A program made the position numbers and the translations under genes. 64,000 nt of DNA. It comes from Lotus japonicus. Lineage: Eukaryota > Streptophyta > Magnoliopsida > Fabales > Fabaceae. Position 1 is the first letter of the stretch. The number at the start of each line of letters is the position of its first letter. Under the pieces are notes generated by a model that saw only the letters and a list, made by a program, of their open reading frames with translations, made no database searches and was not told the origin of the DNA. This document shows, in pieces, positions 36,244 through 47,551 of this stretch. Location: positions 3,660,501 to 3,724,500 of the forward strand of contig NC_080046.1 in the NCBI RefSeq assembly GCF_012489685.1, given 5' to 3'.

Positions 36244-37410
36244 TCACTCTGGACAAAAGTCCATATTCAGATTTTTCATAATAAAATTAAATATATCCTC
36301 TGCTAAGGGCTTTGTAAAGATATCTGCCCATTGATGGTCAGTATCAACAAACTTCAGAAGAAGTACGCCCTTCTGTACATAATCTCTAATAAAGTGATAC
36401 TTTACCTCAATGTGCTTTGCCCTTGAATGCAAGATAGGATTCTTACTCAATGAGATTGCAGCAGTGTTATCACAATAGATTGGGATATTGCTTTCAAGGA
36501 TCTGATAATCCTCCAGCTGATGTTTCATCCAGAGCATCTGAGTGCTGCATATTGTTGCTGAGATATATTCTGCCTCTGCAGTGGATAGTGCAATGGTTGA
36601 TTGCCTCTTGCTTGCCCATGAGACTAGATTACTTCCCAGAAATTGACAATTTCCAGAAGTACTTTTTCTCTCTGTTCTATCTCCAGCATAATCAGCATCA
36701 CAATAACCTGAAAGCTTATACTCTGATGTTTTCTTATACATCAAGCCAAGGTTAGTGGTGCCTTTCAGATACCTTAGGATCCTCTTAACAGCAGTTAAGT
36801 GGGTTTCCCTTGGATCTGATTGGAAACGAGCACATAAATGAACACTAAACAATATATCTGGCCTAGATGCAGTTAAGTATAGAAGTGAACCTATCATACC
36901 ACGATAGAGCTTCTGACAAACTTTACCACTTGCATCTTCTTTCTCCATAATGCATGTAGGATGCATTGGAGTCTTGGCCACTGTAGATTCCAACATGTTG
37001 AACTTTTTCAGAAGTTCTTTAGTGTACTTGCTCTGATGGATATATGTTCCTTCTGGTGTTTGATCTACTTGTATTCCCAGAAAGTACTTTAATTCTCCCA
37101 TCATACTCATCTCAAATTCAGCCTACATCATCTTAGAAAATTCTTTGCATAGAGATTGATTAGCAGAACCAAATATAATATCATCAACATAAATTTGCAC
37201 AATTAAGATATCATCTTTATAAGTTTTGCAAAAGAGAGTTTTATCTACTTTACCCCTAACAAACTCATTCTCCAGAAGGAATGAGCTGAGTCTCTCATAC
37301 CATGCTCTGGGAGCTTGCTTCAGACCATAGAGTGATTTCTTCAATTTGAACACATGGTCTGGATTCTTCTCATCTTCAAAACCTGGGGGTTGATGAACGT
37401 AGACTTCCTC
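36244..37410 (-). pseudogene. pol: Copia reverse transcriptase (C-terminal part) and RNase H
   Basis: The same frame as integrase continues after the TAA at 37411. LKKSLYGLKQAPRAWYERLS and the catalytic YVDD box lie near 37180. A TAG at about 37123 (CAG to TAG) interrupts before the RT thumb. The RNase H domain lies in 36244-37110, with catalytic-type residues D138 (GYCDADYAGD), E179 (STAEAEYIS) and D213 (IYCDNTAA). It stops at 36244 with no further pol sequence. Confidence 0.9.
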
Positions 37411-38910
37411 TTAAATATAACCATTTAGGAAGGCACTCTTTACATCCATCTGATGAAGAACTATGTTGTGATTCACTGAGAAGGAGATCAACAGTCTGAT
37501 TGCTTCTAGTCTTGCTACTAGAGCAAATGTTTCTGTGTAGTCTATTCCTTCCTGCTGGCTGTAGCCTTGAGCAACTAGCCTTGCCTTGTTTCTGACTACA
37601 TCTCCTTTCTCATTCAATTTGTTTCTGAACACCCATTTTGTACCAATTACATGGACACTCTCAGGCTTCTTCACTAAGCTCCAAACATCATTCTTGGAAA
37701 ATTGATTCAACTCTTCTTCCATAGCCAGAATCCAATCCTTGTCCTGAAGAGCTTCATCTATGGACTTGGGTTCAATTAAGGACATCAATCCTTTCAAACT
37801 AAGCAGGGTCTCTTCAGAGGGTCTGAAGGCTGATCTGGTTCTGACTGGTTCGTCTTTGTTGCCTAGAATCAATTCCTTAGGATGTGATGCAATGATTCTG
37901 CTTTTCTTCTGAGGTTGTGAATCAGAGGGACCAGCTTCTTCTTCTGGTTCATCTTCCTCTGGCTCAGCTTCCTCTGGAGCTTTGCCTTTGTCAGAAACAT
38001 TTATACTTAAATCTGAAAATTTCTCAACTAGCTTTGACTGGTCAGAGTCAAGCTTATCGTCAAATCTAATATGAATAGACTCTTCAATAGTCTTAGCATC
38101 AGTATTGTAAAATCTAAAACCTTTAGATCTATCAGAGTAACCAAGTAATAGACATTTAGAAGACTTAGCATCAAATTTATGCAATCTATCCTTAGTATTA
38201 AGAACATAACAAACACAACTAAAAGGATGAAAATAAGAAATGTTGGGTTTTATGTTCTTCCACAATTCATAGGGAGTCTTATTCAGAATTGGTCTCACAG
38301 AGATTCTGTTCTGAATGTAACATGCTGTATTTACTGCCTCTGCCCAAAAGTGCTTAGCCATGCCAGTTTCTTGGAGCATGGTTCTAGCCATCTCCTGAAG
38401 AGTTCTGTTCTTCCTCTCAACAACACCATTTTGTTGAGGAGTTCTGGGACAAGAGAAATCATGTGCAATTCCATAGGAATCAAACAGACTCTCAAACTTG
38501 TCATTCTCAAACTCTCCCCCATGGTCACTTCTGACACGCACAATCCTACTAGCCTTCTCGTTTTGCACTTGGGCTATGAAGGTAGAGAACACAGCATGAG
38601 ACTCATCCTTGCGGGTTAGAAACTTTACCCATGTCCAGCGGCTATAGTCATCAACGATGACCATCCCATATCTCTTGCCACCTATAGACTCAGTTTTCAC
38701 TGGTCCAAACATGTCGATATGCAGAAGTTCCAACGGCCTTGAGGTTGAGACAAAATTCTTTGCCTTGAAAGGGACTTTAGTGAATTTGCCTTTTTGACAT
38801 GCTTCACAAAGAGCGTCTGAAGAAAACTTCAGAGAGAGTAAGCCCCTGACAAGGCTTAGCTTACTCAGCTGAGAAATCTTTCTCATACTGGCATGCCCTA
38901 ACCGTCTATG
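37411..38910 (-). pseudogene. pol: Copia integrase and start of reverse transcriptase
   Basis: Counted from Met at 38886, the integrase zinc finger Cys pair is C27/C30. The catalytic triad is D58 (LLHIDMFGP), D121 (SDHGGEFEN) and E157 (GVVERKNRT), with the correct D-35-E spacing. The RT N-terminal part begins near residue 400 (WVFRNKLNEKGDVVRNKARL). The frame ends at a TAA right after SAFLNGYI, where the family normally continues. This nonsense change separates the two RT halves. Confidence 0.9.
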
Positions 38911-39348
38911 TCATACCCATTGCTCTTCATTAACAGACAGAAGGCACTTCACATTCTGAGCCTCCAACTCATATAATCTGATCTTATAAATGTTGTTCTT
39001 CCTCTTGCTGTTAAACAGAACAGAGCCATCGATCTGACTTACAACCCTGCAAGACTTTTGATTGAAAATAACATCATAACCCTTGTCAGCTAATTGACTT
39101 ATAGACAATAAGTTATGAGTTAAGCCATCTACCAATAACACATTATCAATGCATGGACTACTATCTACACAAATAGTACCAGTACCAACAATTTTACCCT
39201 TTTCATTTCCACCAAAGCCAACTTCGCCTCCAGGCTTAAGTTTTAGCTCTTGGAACATACGCCTTTCTCCCGTCATGTAACGCGAGCATCCACTGTCCAG
39301 ATACCATGATTGGTGTTTCAGTGGAGCTATCAAGGATATCTGCAACAT
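38911..39348 (-). pseudogene. pol: Copia protease and pre-integrase region
   Basis: The aspartic protease motif DSG is at residues 18-20 (SWYLDSGCSRYMTGE) of this frame. It overlaps the out-of-phase tail of gag. The frame continues into the pre-integrase segment and ends at a TGA at 38911. There the usual Trp before the zinc-finger motif HRRLGHAS is expected (TGG to TGA). Confidence 0.85.
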
Positions 39349-41143
39349 AGATAATCTTGTCCTTAGGTACCCACTTTCTGGGTCCTTTCTTGTTAGTTAC
39401 CCCAGAGGTTCTGATCACTTTGGGTTTCTCAACATGATAATGTAAAGGAATTTTTGCATGATATTTAGACATGGAGAAAGATCCCTTTTTGAGAGGGGGT
39501 TTAGCAACTTCAGCAGGTGAAGGATCAGGCAAAATGGTACCAGAGGGAACAAAGCATTCATACAAAAATTTTACTTTAGACGCAGAAGGCTCATTTCTAA
39601 TTGGTTTAGAATAGCCAATGCCATGCATTCCATTTCTGCTTACGCCATAGATCATTGAAGCCATTAAGCTTCTATCTACGCTCTTAGCCAGAAATCTTTG
39701 AAAAGACTTTTCATACTTAGATTCATTTCTACAATCAGAGGCATCACAAGCAGCTATTTCTTCTAACTTAGCAATCTGGTTCTTCAGTACAGAGTTTGAA
39801 TTCACCAAGGCATGATTATCATTTTTCAAATCAGAAATAATTTTCTCATGTTCAGAAGGAATCTTAGAAGCAGCAGATAAGTTCTTTTTCAACTTTTTAT
39901 GCTTAGACAATAAAGAGTTATACTTATCCATGATATCAGACAAAGCATGTTTCAGTTCAGAGGTTGAGAAAGAAGCGAATACCTCATTTTCATCGTCTGA
40001 GTTAGGATCTGCTTCTGATTCTGAGTCAGAGTCAACAGCATCCTTTGACTCTGCGTCTTTGTCTTTGACAATAGCCATAAGTCCTTGGACTTCACCATCA
40101 GAGTCAACATCCTCTGACTCTAATTCATCAAAAGTCACCATCAGACTCTTCTTCGTCTTGAAGTGCTTCTTTGGCTTCTTGTCCTTCTTCAACTTTGGAC
40201 AATCACTTTTGTAGTGCCCTGATTCTTTGCACTCAAAACACGTGACTTCCTTGATTGATGACTTCTTCTGGCCTGAGGACTCGTACTTTCCTTTGGCCTT
40301 TCCAGAGCCTCTGTACTTGCTCTGCTTGTGCTTCCAGATGCGGTTGAGTCTCTTGGAGATCAGAGTCAGCTCATCTTCATCAGAATCTTCTGATGCTTCT
40401 TCAGATTCTTCTGCTTCAGCTTGGAGAGCCTTCGACTTCTCAGCCTTAGCCTTTTCAGATTTGGATTTCAAGGCTATAGACTTTTTCCTCAGATCTTGCA
40501 TCTCAGAACGCTTCAGCTCATGGCATTTCAAAATGCTGATGAGTTCTTCTAAGCTCATATTCTCGACATCTCTCGTGAGCTCTATTGATGTCACTAAAGG
40601 CATCCAGCTTTCAAGAAGACTCCTGATGACCCTTATGACGTGATCTTTTGTTGTGTAGCTCTTGTTGAGAGGTCGTATTCCAGCTACAAGCAACTGAAAT
40701 CTGGAGAACATTTCTTCAATGGACTCATTTGGCTCCATGATGAAGGATTCATACTTTTGGATCAAAGACAATGCCTTTGATTCTTTGACTTTCTTGTTTC
40801 CTTCATGAGACATCTTCAGAGATTCAAAGATGCCTTTTGCAAACTCACGATCTGTAATCTTCTGGTACTCTTCATAAGAAATAGCACTTAGAAGAATTGC
40901 TCTTGCTTTGTGATGTTGTGAGTACAGCTTCTTTTGATCTGCAGTCATCTCTGACCTTGGGATCTTCTTGCCTTCTTCATCAACTGGACGCTCATAGCCA
41001 TCCACAATGATATCCCAGAGATCTGCATCAAAACCCAGAAAGAAACTTTCGAGTCTATCTTTCCAGTATTCGAACCTTTGACCGTCGAACATGGGAGGCT
41101 TTGCATTGTATCCATCTTTCTGTGTTTCACTGGTGGTAGCCAT
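39236..41143 (-). CDS. gag: Copia gag polyprotein
   Basis: This 635-residue frame starts at ATG 41143, shortly after the primer-binding site. It has the plant Copia gag core at about residues 15-270 (FDGQRFEYWKDRLESFF, then helical segments). A CCHC zinc knuckle follows at residues 302-315 (CFECKESGHYKSDC). After that come an acidic stretch and a long coiled-coil-like region, typical of Sirevirus gag. The last roughly 35 residues are out of phase. The natural continuation into protease lies in another frame from about 39300, so a one-base indel or programmed shift separates gag from pol. It would form the capsid of virus-like particles. Confidence 0.9.
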   Translation of the reverse strand: MATTSETQKDGYNAKPPMFDGQRFEYWKDRLESFFLGFDADLWDIIVDGYERPVDEEGKKIPRSEMTADQKKLYSQHHKARAILLSAISYEEYQKITDREFAKGIFESLKMSHEGNKKVKESKALSLIQKYESFIMEPNESIEEMFSRFQLLVAGIRPLNKSYTTKDHVIRVIRSLLESWMPLVTSIELTRDVENMSLEELISILKCHELKRSEMQDLRKKSIALKSKSEKAKAEKSKALQAEAEESEEASEDSDEDELTLISKRLNRIWKHKQSKYRGSGKAKGKYESSGQKKSSIKEVTCFECKESGHYKSDCPKLKKDKKPKKHFKTKKSLMVTFDELESEDVDSDGEVQGLMAIVKDKDAESKDAVDSDSESEADPNSDDENEVFASFSTSELKHALSDIMDKYNSLLSKHKKLKKNLSAASKIPSEHEKIISDLKNDNHALVNSNSVLKNQIAKLEEIAACDASDCRNESKYEKSFQRFLAKSVDRSLMASMIYGVSRNGMHGIGYSKPIRNEPSASKVKFLYECFVPSGTILPDPSPAEVAKPPLKKGSFSMSKYHAKIPLHYHVEKPKVIRTSGVTNKKGPRKWVPKDKIIYVADILDSSTETPIMVSGQWMLALHDGRKAYVPRAKT

Positions 41144-41201
41144 TGTTTTTCACACCGGCAGGGATCACTGAACACTATTAGGTGTGGTAATCAGAACTTG
41201 C

Positions 41202-41213
41202 ACTCTGATACCA
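41202..41213 (-). other. Primer-binding site
   Basis: The element strand reads TGGTATCAGAG two bases after the 5' LTR. This matches the 3' end of initiator methionine tRNA, the usual Copia primer. Confidence 0.85.
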
Positions 41214-41215
41214 AT

Positions 41216-42429
41216 TGAAGGTATGAAAAACGGTAGAAAGGGGGGGGGGTTTGAGCAACGTTTTCAAGATAAAACTTCCACCTTAAAGATTTTGACAAAT
41301 CTTTCAAAACAAACTATGTGCTAAAGATAAGAGATAGAAAAGCACACAAGGATTTTATCCTGGTTCACTTGATAAATCACTCAAGCTAATCCAGTCCACC
41401 CGTTAAGGTGATTTCTTCCTTCCTAGAATGAAGGCAATCCACTAATCAGGTATGTGTTACAACTGCACTTGAAACCTACAAGTGACTAACAATACACTGA
41501 CTTAGCTCACACTAAGGTTCACTCTCTTAGTCTTCTCTAGGATCCGATCAACCTTGATCTCCTAAAAGAAAACTATACAACTGTATATGAAGTTCTTGTT
41601 TACAAAGAAAGTGCTTCTAAAAAGCTTATAGTAAACACAATGAAATTCAGGATGAAAGAAAGCTTAGAAGGATTTGAATATTTCTTGCGCGTGTGTGAAT
41701 GCTTCTAGCCGCTTCTTTCAATCTTCAGCCTCTATTTATACTCCAAGGATTAGGGTTGAACGTTGCATGGAAATGCTACCGTTGGAGGGCAGTTCTGGAA
41801 ATTCCATCTTCTGCTGTGGCTGAGGATGTTAGGTAGGTCGTCAGGATAGTACACTTTGCTTTTGTACTTTGGATAGTGACTTGACCTTAACCTCGTAGAC
41901 TTCTAATCAGAGAAGCGCTTCGTATAGGAACTTGTGAAGCTGATTGATCAGAGTCAGAGGGAAGCTTGGATCCTCTGACCGTTGTACCTTCTGATCTTCA
42001 CTTCAGAGGATCAGTACATGGTCTTCAGAGCCAGTTGCTTCTGGACTTCAGAGTCTTCACTCTTCAGAGTCTGGATCGTCAGAGTCTTCTACACCATTAG
42101 AGCTTCTGAGCCTTCAGAGTCTTTTGGTTGTCAGATCTTCTGGATCATCAGAGCTTTAAGTGAGCTGAGTCCTTATCAGAGCTTGATTTACTTCAGATCT
42201 TCTGAAGCTTTTCCACTGTTCAGAGTGAACATGGAGAATGCGAAAGCGTTGCTTGGGTCACTCTTTAAGCATAGTGCTTCTGATTCGTGTGAGATGAAAT
42301 AGAGGTCAAAGCTTGTAAATAGCACACTCAGAAAAACACGTTAGAGTACCACAATTGTTCATATCAAAAGGTTAACTTGTAATCATCAAAACATAGAGTT
42401 GTACTACTAGATCAAAACTTGATCTTACA
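41216..42429 (-). repeat. 5' LTR of the Copia element
   Basis: The ends are TG...CA; on the element strand it begins TGTAAGATC and ends ATACCTTCA. I count 15 substitutions and one G-run length change against the other LTR, about 1.2 percent. It includes many copies of a TCAGAG-type short motif, also seen elsewhere in the element. Confidence 0.95.
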
Positions 42430-42434
42430 ACTTG

Positions 42435-43080
42435 TTTATGACAAAAAAAATAGGAACCATAATGTTTTGAAGAGTAATCTCATTAATTGTCCTAATAATG
42501 ACAAACATTGTCTTATAATAATTGTAACCTGATACAAGTCAGTGGACAAGACCTATGAGAACTCATGTCACACAACTCAGAAGTCCCAGAGATGAATACA
42601 CTTTCATTTCCTTGCACTGTGTTGAATTAATAAAAAACAACACGAGATGGCACCTCGATCCTATGTCTGGCTTTTGTGTGTACAGTGACACTGCCATCTT
42701 CTGGTATCGCGTCCCCAACTTTGAACACTTTAATTTCCTAGTACCTATACCGATGGTCTCTTCCTTTTATTTACCTCATTGTGCACATCATGTCCATATG
42801 ACTTCCCACATGCACTGCCTTCGCCGGCACCTTCACCTGGTCTTGGACCTGAGTCTGTGCCTATTCCCGCATTACCCATGAGGGAGTTTGAGCCTATTCT
42901 TGCAGTACCCATGAGGGAATTGAGCCCATAATACATAAACTCTTATGTACTCTAATTCTAAGCACTTGAACGAATGTTATACAAGTTTCACAAACAATTA
43001 TATATAGTACTTTTTTTTCTCTTGAAATTATCCTCAACAAATTATAATTTTTCTTTAACGTGTTGAATTAATTTTAATAA
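42435..43080. other. Mirror of 3240-3870 beyond the Copia element
   Basis: Continuation of the right arm after the Copia insertion. Same content as the left arm, with no supported gene. Confidence 0.5.
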
Positions 43081-43153
43081 AAATATATACATCCCCATGC
43101 ATTTTGAGGATCCAGACACAAGGCACTCGGTAGGCCAATACCCATTCTCATAA

Positions 43154-43951
<798 letters not shown>

Positions 43952-44221
43952 CTTGGTTCTACATAGATGTTAAGCAGAGTGGTAGCAGTAGCGATCCATC
44001 TCACTCAATGCCCAAAAGAGATCAAATACAAGTACTTTGTCTGAAGCTAAATGGGCCCAAGTTCCAGGAAATAGGTTAAGAAGTAGACAATTACATGTAA
44101 CAAATTGGCTGCTATCTGAGTCACTGCATAGAGCATAAATAAAAGATGTATTTCCTTGAGATGAATTAATGAGAAATATCAGTCCTTGCCTATTTTGTGT
44201 TGGCCTTTTCTTTATTGCGTT

Positions 44222-46015
44222 TTTTTATAGGCAATTTTATATATATTGAATGAAGTACAAGGGGTACTTCAACCCAAAACACAAAGATCAAAGAGAAAAA
44301 CTAAGCCATTACAACATATACAGAGAACAAAAGCAAACCACCAACCCCCAAACCCGACACCCCTTGAAGCAGAACCTAAGAGAACAAGCCTCATTAAAAC
44401 CTTACTAGGAAAAACCCCCTTGGGAAAACCTAGTAAGGAAAAAGAGTACAAGTGCTCAAAGATCAAGATGAATACTTCAAGGGGATCCCATTACAAGAAT
44501 TCCCAATCCCTATTAGACCTTCCAGAAGCTGCCAGCAGATAAAGCAATAATATCATAATGATGTTTCTGCATACTGCAATGTGTCATGCGTATTGGATTG
44601 AGCAGCTTAGTAGCAATTCCACAATTGATTAATCAACCATATATAAGAGTAGTCCCACAAGTATTACTGAAACATGTCAAAGGTTCATTGCACCAAAGCA
44701 AATAATCAATTCTGCTTACGTGACCCCATCTACATTGCAACATGGTATTCCAAGCTAGTATATATGCCCAAGCATGCCACATTTCTACCATATGAAATTC
44801 TGCGAAGTGATTAACACATAGCCACCAAAACCAAATCAATCAGAGAAGTGCTTTAAGACTCAGCACTGGATTAGCACACCATTCAGAAAAAGATTGCTGG
44901 AAGTCCCGTGCTCTTGAGGATAGCCACCTCCAAGACCTCACCTGTACTAGCTCAAAAACATTCCCTGGAATAAATTTCTCATCTCTAAAAATCAGATTAT
45001 TCCATGCAGTCCAAAGAGTCCACACCATTGCCATCCAAATCGACCTCAAGCCATCATTTTGCCTTGAATTCAAAGAGAGTAACTCATGTTGCAGCAGGTG
45101 AGATTTCACATCTATTAGCAAAACAGTGAACACACCAAGCCACAAGTGACAGTAGCTCCACACCTGTAAAACTAAAGGACACGAAAAAAACAAATGATTA
45201 GTAGATTCTTCCTCAGCGTTACAGATCGAACACCTTGCATCCGCCTCATTCGTTATGATGTTCCTTCTCCTTATATTTGCCTTTGACTGAACTCTGTCAA
45301 TCAGAACCTTCCACACAAATGCAGCAACATTAGAAGGAGCGACACCAGACCAGAGCCTATTAAAGAGCAAAGAGTCCTCCCCTACAATTGAATCCAACAA
45401 TACTTGATAAGCAGCACTGACGGTATATCTCCCATCTGACTCATGTAACCATTGCCAAGCGTCCCTAGTGTCCTGCTTTAAACTAGCAGCCTGCAAAACC
45501 TGCAACATCTGATCCATCAAGCCTTTTTCTCTCACGCTTAGCTCTCTCCGCCACTTAAATTTCCAACTACCACCAAGGTTCAGCCCCCCAATGCTATTTA
45601 TTCTCCTCCTCCAATTAACAACCGCATGAAAGTATTTGGAGTTCGAGTCTCCTTCCCTTATCCAACATGTCCTGGATTTTTGAAGGAGAATAGACTCTTC
45701 CAGCTTAGAGATTTTCCAGAATTCTGCCAGCATCGATTGTCTTTGCCGTACATCCTCTATACTCAAATCCCCATCCTCCGCCTTCAAATCAATTTCATTA
45801 AAAGACTCAACCAATACCTTCTTCTTCTCGTGTACATTACCAAACACTTCCTTATTCCAAACCTTTAACTGTCCCTTCAAGGCCTTCAACTTTTCTTTTA
45901 ATACAAATGCTGCCCGACCCTGAACCTGATTCTCATTCCACTTTTCAGCGACAAACTCTTTGAATTTTGGGTGTTGTAGCCAACAGTTTAGTACCCGAAA
46001 CGGCTATGGTCCCCA
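44222..46015 (-). mobile_element. LINE (L1-like), right copy with internal deletion
   Basis: The same LINE as at 1-2070, but the RT core and post-RT region are missing. Sequence joins the linker between endonuclease and RT directly to the region before zf-RVT at 45565/45566. The 3' A-rich end is near 44220. The coding region can be followed 5' to about 46015. Confidence 0.85.
44840..45889 (-). pseudogene. LINE ORF2 with RT deleted
   Basis: This 349-residue frame has an N-terminal part (residues 1-107) that is the LINE linker after the endonuclease (WNKEVFGNV, LLQKSRTCWIREGDSNSKYFH). From residue 108 (SWKFKWRRELSV) it matches the C-terminal part seen at 726-1451, including the zf-RVT domain. 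The join keeps the reading frame. The RT catalytic core is absent, so it is non-functional. The frame is also open further 5' to about 46000. Confidence 0.85.
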
Positions 46016-46119
46016 ATCCTGAATTTCCCTTTTCTTTTCCCTCTGCTAGGGTTTTGCTTGGTAGGGTTTTCCCCTCTACCTGAGTATAAAAGTCTTTCAT
46101 CTTTTCACTTCATATATGA

Positions 46120-46495
46120 TTAAGATTTTATAGAATATAATGTCTTACATAAAAAAACCACCAAATTGAAATTTGAAATTAAAATTCATGATTCTCATGT
46201 ACCAAAAATAAAAAAAAATAAAAAATTCATGATTCCCAGGGCACAACATAAAGCGAAATAGGAAATTTGGCATTTTTCGGGCCTACAATCATGACGCAAT
46301 AATAAACTTTTAGATTATATTTTAAAATTTATGTTTAGCAATATAAGTAATCAATATAATATGAAAAATAAGTAACTACTCTTCCGAGACCATTAACCAA
46401 AATCAATTACATATTAACTCATCATAACTTTCGAAAAAAAAAACCATCATAAATAATATTTAGAGAATTTAATGATATACATAAAAAAAACATCA
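46120..46495. other. AT-rich spacer
   Basis: I see no gene or clear repeat here. Confidence 0.5.
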
Positions 46496-46496
46496 A

Positions 46497-47012
46497 TGTA
46501 ATTTTTTTTGGTTACAAATGGAAGATAAACAACTAACAAACTAATCTAACACGTCCTGCAAAGCAAGGACACTACAAGCGCCGGAGGCAATCTCCACACC
46601 CACCAGCTACAGCTAACTCGAGTCGCATACTTGGCTAAGGCGTCTGCTACCATGTTCCGCTCCCTAGGAATACCACACACTGAGGCACTCCAGCTACGAT
46701 GGAGAAGCTCACGGATTTGTTTAATCATGTCCTGATGCCAAAACTGATTCACGTCCCCTGTCCCTGTAACCACATCAACCAACTCTCCACAATCTGAAAA
46801 GCAAACCACGCTTCGATAAACTAGGTCCCACACATGCTGCAGCCCCTCAAGGAGAGCTCGAGCTTCTGCTAGGAACGCATCACCAACTCCAAAAGACCCT
46901 GCAAATCCAGATAACCACCGTCCCTCCCAATCATTTTTGTAGTGTCCTTACTTTGCCAGGACGTGTTAGATTAGTTTGTTAGTTGTTTATCTTCCATTTG
47001 TAACCAAAAAAA
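46497..47012. mobile_element. Two LINE 3' ends in inverted orientation
   Basis: The minus strand of 46497-46930 is a LINE tail with an RNase H domain and an A-rich 3' end. The plus strand of 46937-47012 is a second copy of the last roughly 75 bases of the same tail, also ending in poly-A. The two share the motif ACGTGTTAGATTAGTTTG in opposite directions. The result is an inverted repeat of about 75 bases. Confidence 0.75.
46546..46925 (-). pseudogene. LINE RNase H (RVT_3-type) fragment
   Basis: The C-terminal RNase H domain of a plant LINE. It contains GDAFLAEARALLEGL (the conserved Glu region), VVCFSDCGELV (the conserved Asp region) and IPRERNMVADALAKYA (the C-terminal Asp motif). It is open from about 46925 without a start codon and stops at 46546. 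No RT is attached. Confidence 0.85.
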
Positions 47013-47089
47013 AAAATTAAATAGGTCACAAAAGTTTAAAATAATATTCACGAGAATTTTAAAATTTATAAAAATTCCCCCTCCCTCCA

Positions 47090-47550
47090 ATTTCCTTGTC
47101 TTCTTCCACTCTCTCCCTCATTAGATCCAAGTAGCATCTATAGCACAATGTTTGCACGAAATATATTGTTAGTCAGTTGAAGGAAAAGTATTATGATTGG
47201 TTGGGAAATAAACAAAAAAGGTTTAAAATATATTCAATCATTAAATTGAATTTTATTTTATATTTTTAAATATATGCAATAAAAAAATTATTCTTTTATC
47301 CGAAAATAATTTTTTTCTTTTCGTTAAACTCCTTTCAAATAATCTTTAAAAATTATTCTTTTTCCGATGTAAAAAAAAACGTATTGGAATTGAAAAATCT
47401 TCACATTTTTTCATTACTTAAATGTATTCTATTTTCGTGCAGATAATTTTACATATTTTTTCTAAAAATAGCATGAAAGCCATTTTACTTAGATTTTATT
47501 ACATCCATGGATATCCGTTCGTGAGTAAATTATTCTATACATAAATCCAA
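47090..47550 (+). repeat. Diverged copy of a dispersed repeat
   Basis: Resembles 26700-27030 in the right arm and its mirror in the left arm, in the same relative order (CTCCCTCATTAGATCCAAG, then ATATATTGTTAGTC). It is clearly more diverged than the two arms are from each other. It resumes at 48670-48745 after the element at 47552-48667. Confidence 0.65.
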
Positions 47551-47551
47551 T

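Larger units (their letters stand above)
30271..42429 (-). mobile_element. Copia/Sirevirus-like LTR retrotransposon
   Basis: A 12.2 kb element lies on the minus strand. It has two LTRs (30271-31481 and 41216-42429) and a 5-bp target duplication ACTTG (30266-30270 and 42430-42434). Gene order is gag, protease, integrase, RT, RNase H, which is Copia order, followed by a long extra ORF as in Sireviruses (SIRE/Maximus type). The left arm at about 3865-3875 keeps the unfilled site. Nonsense mutations and a gag/pol phase break mean it cannot move by itself. Confidence 0.95.

Noticed and set aside
39930..40643. Plus-strand frames opposite Copia gag
   Set aside because: Shadows of a long, domain-containing gag frame.
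46546..46833. Host RNase H gene
   Set aside because: Motifs and the poly-A-ended 3' tail show a LINE-derived fragment.
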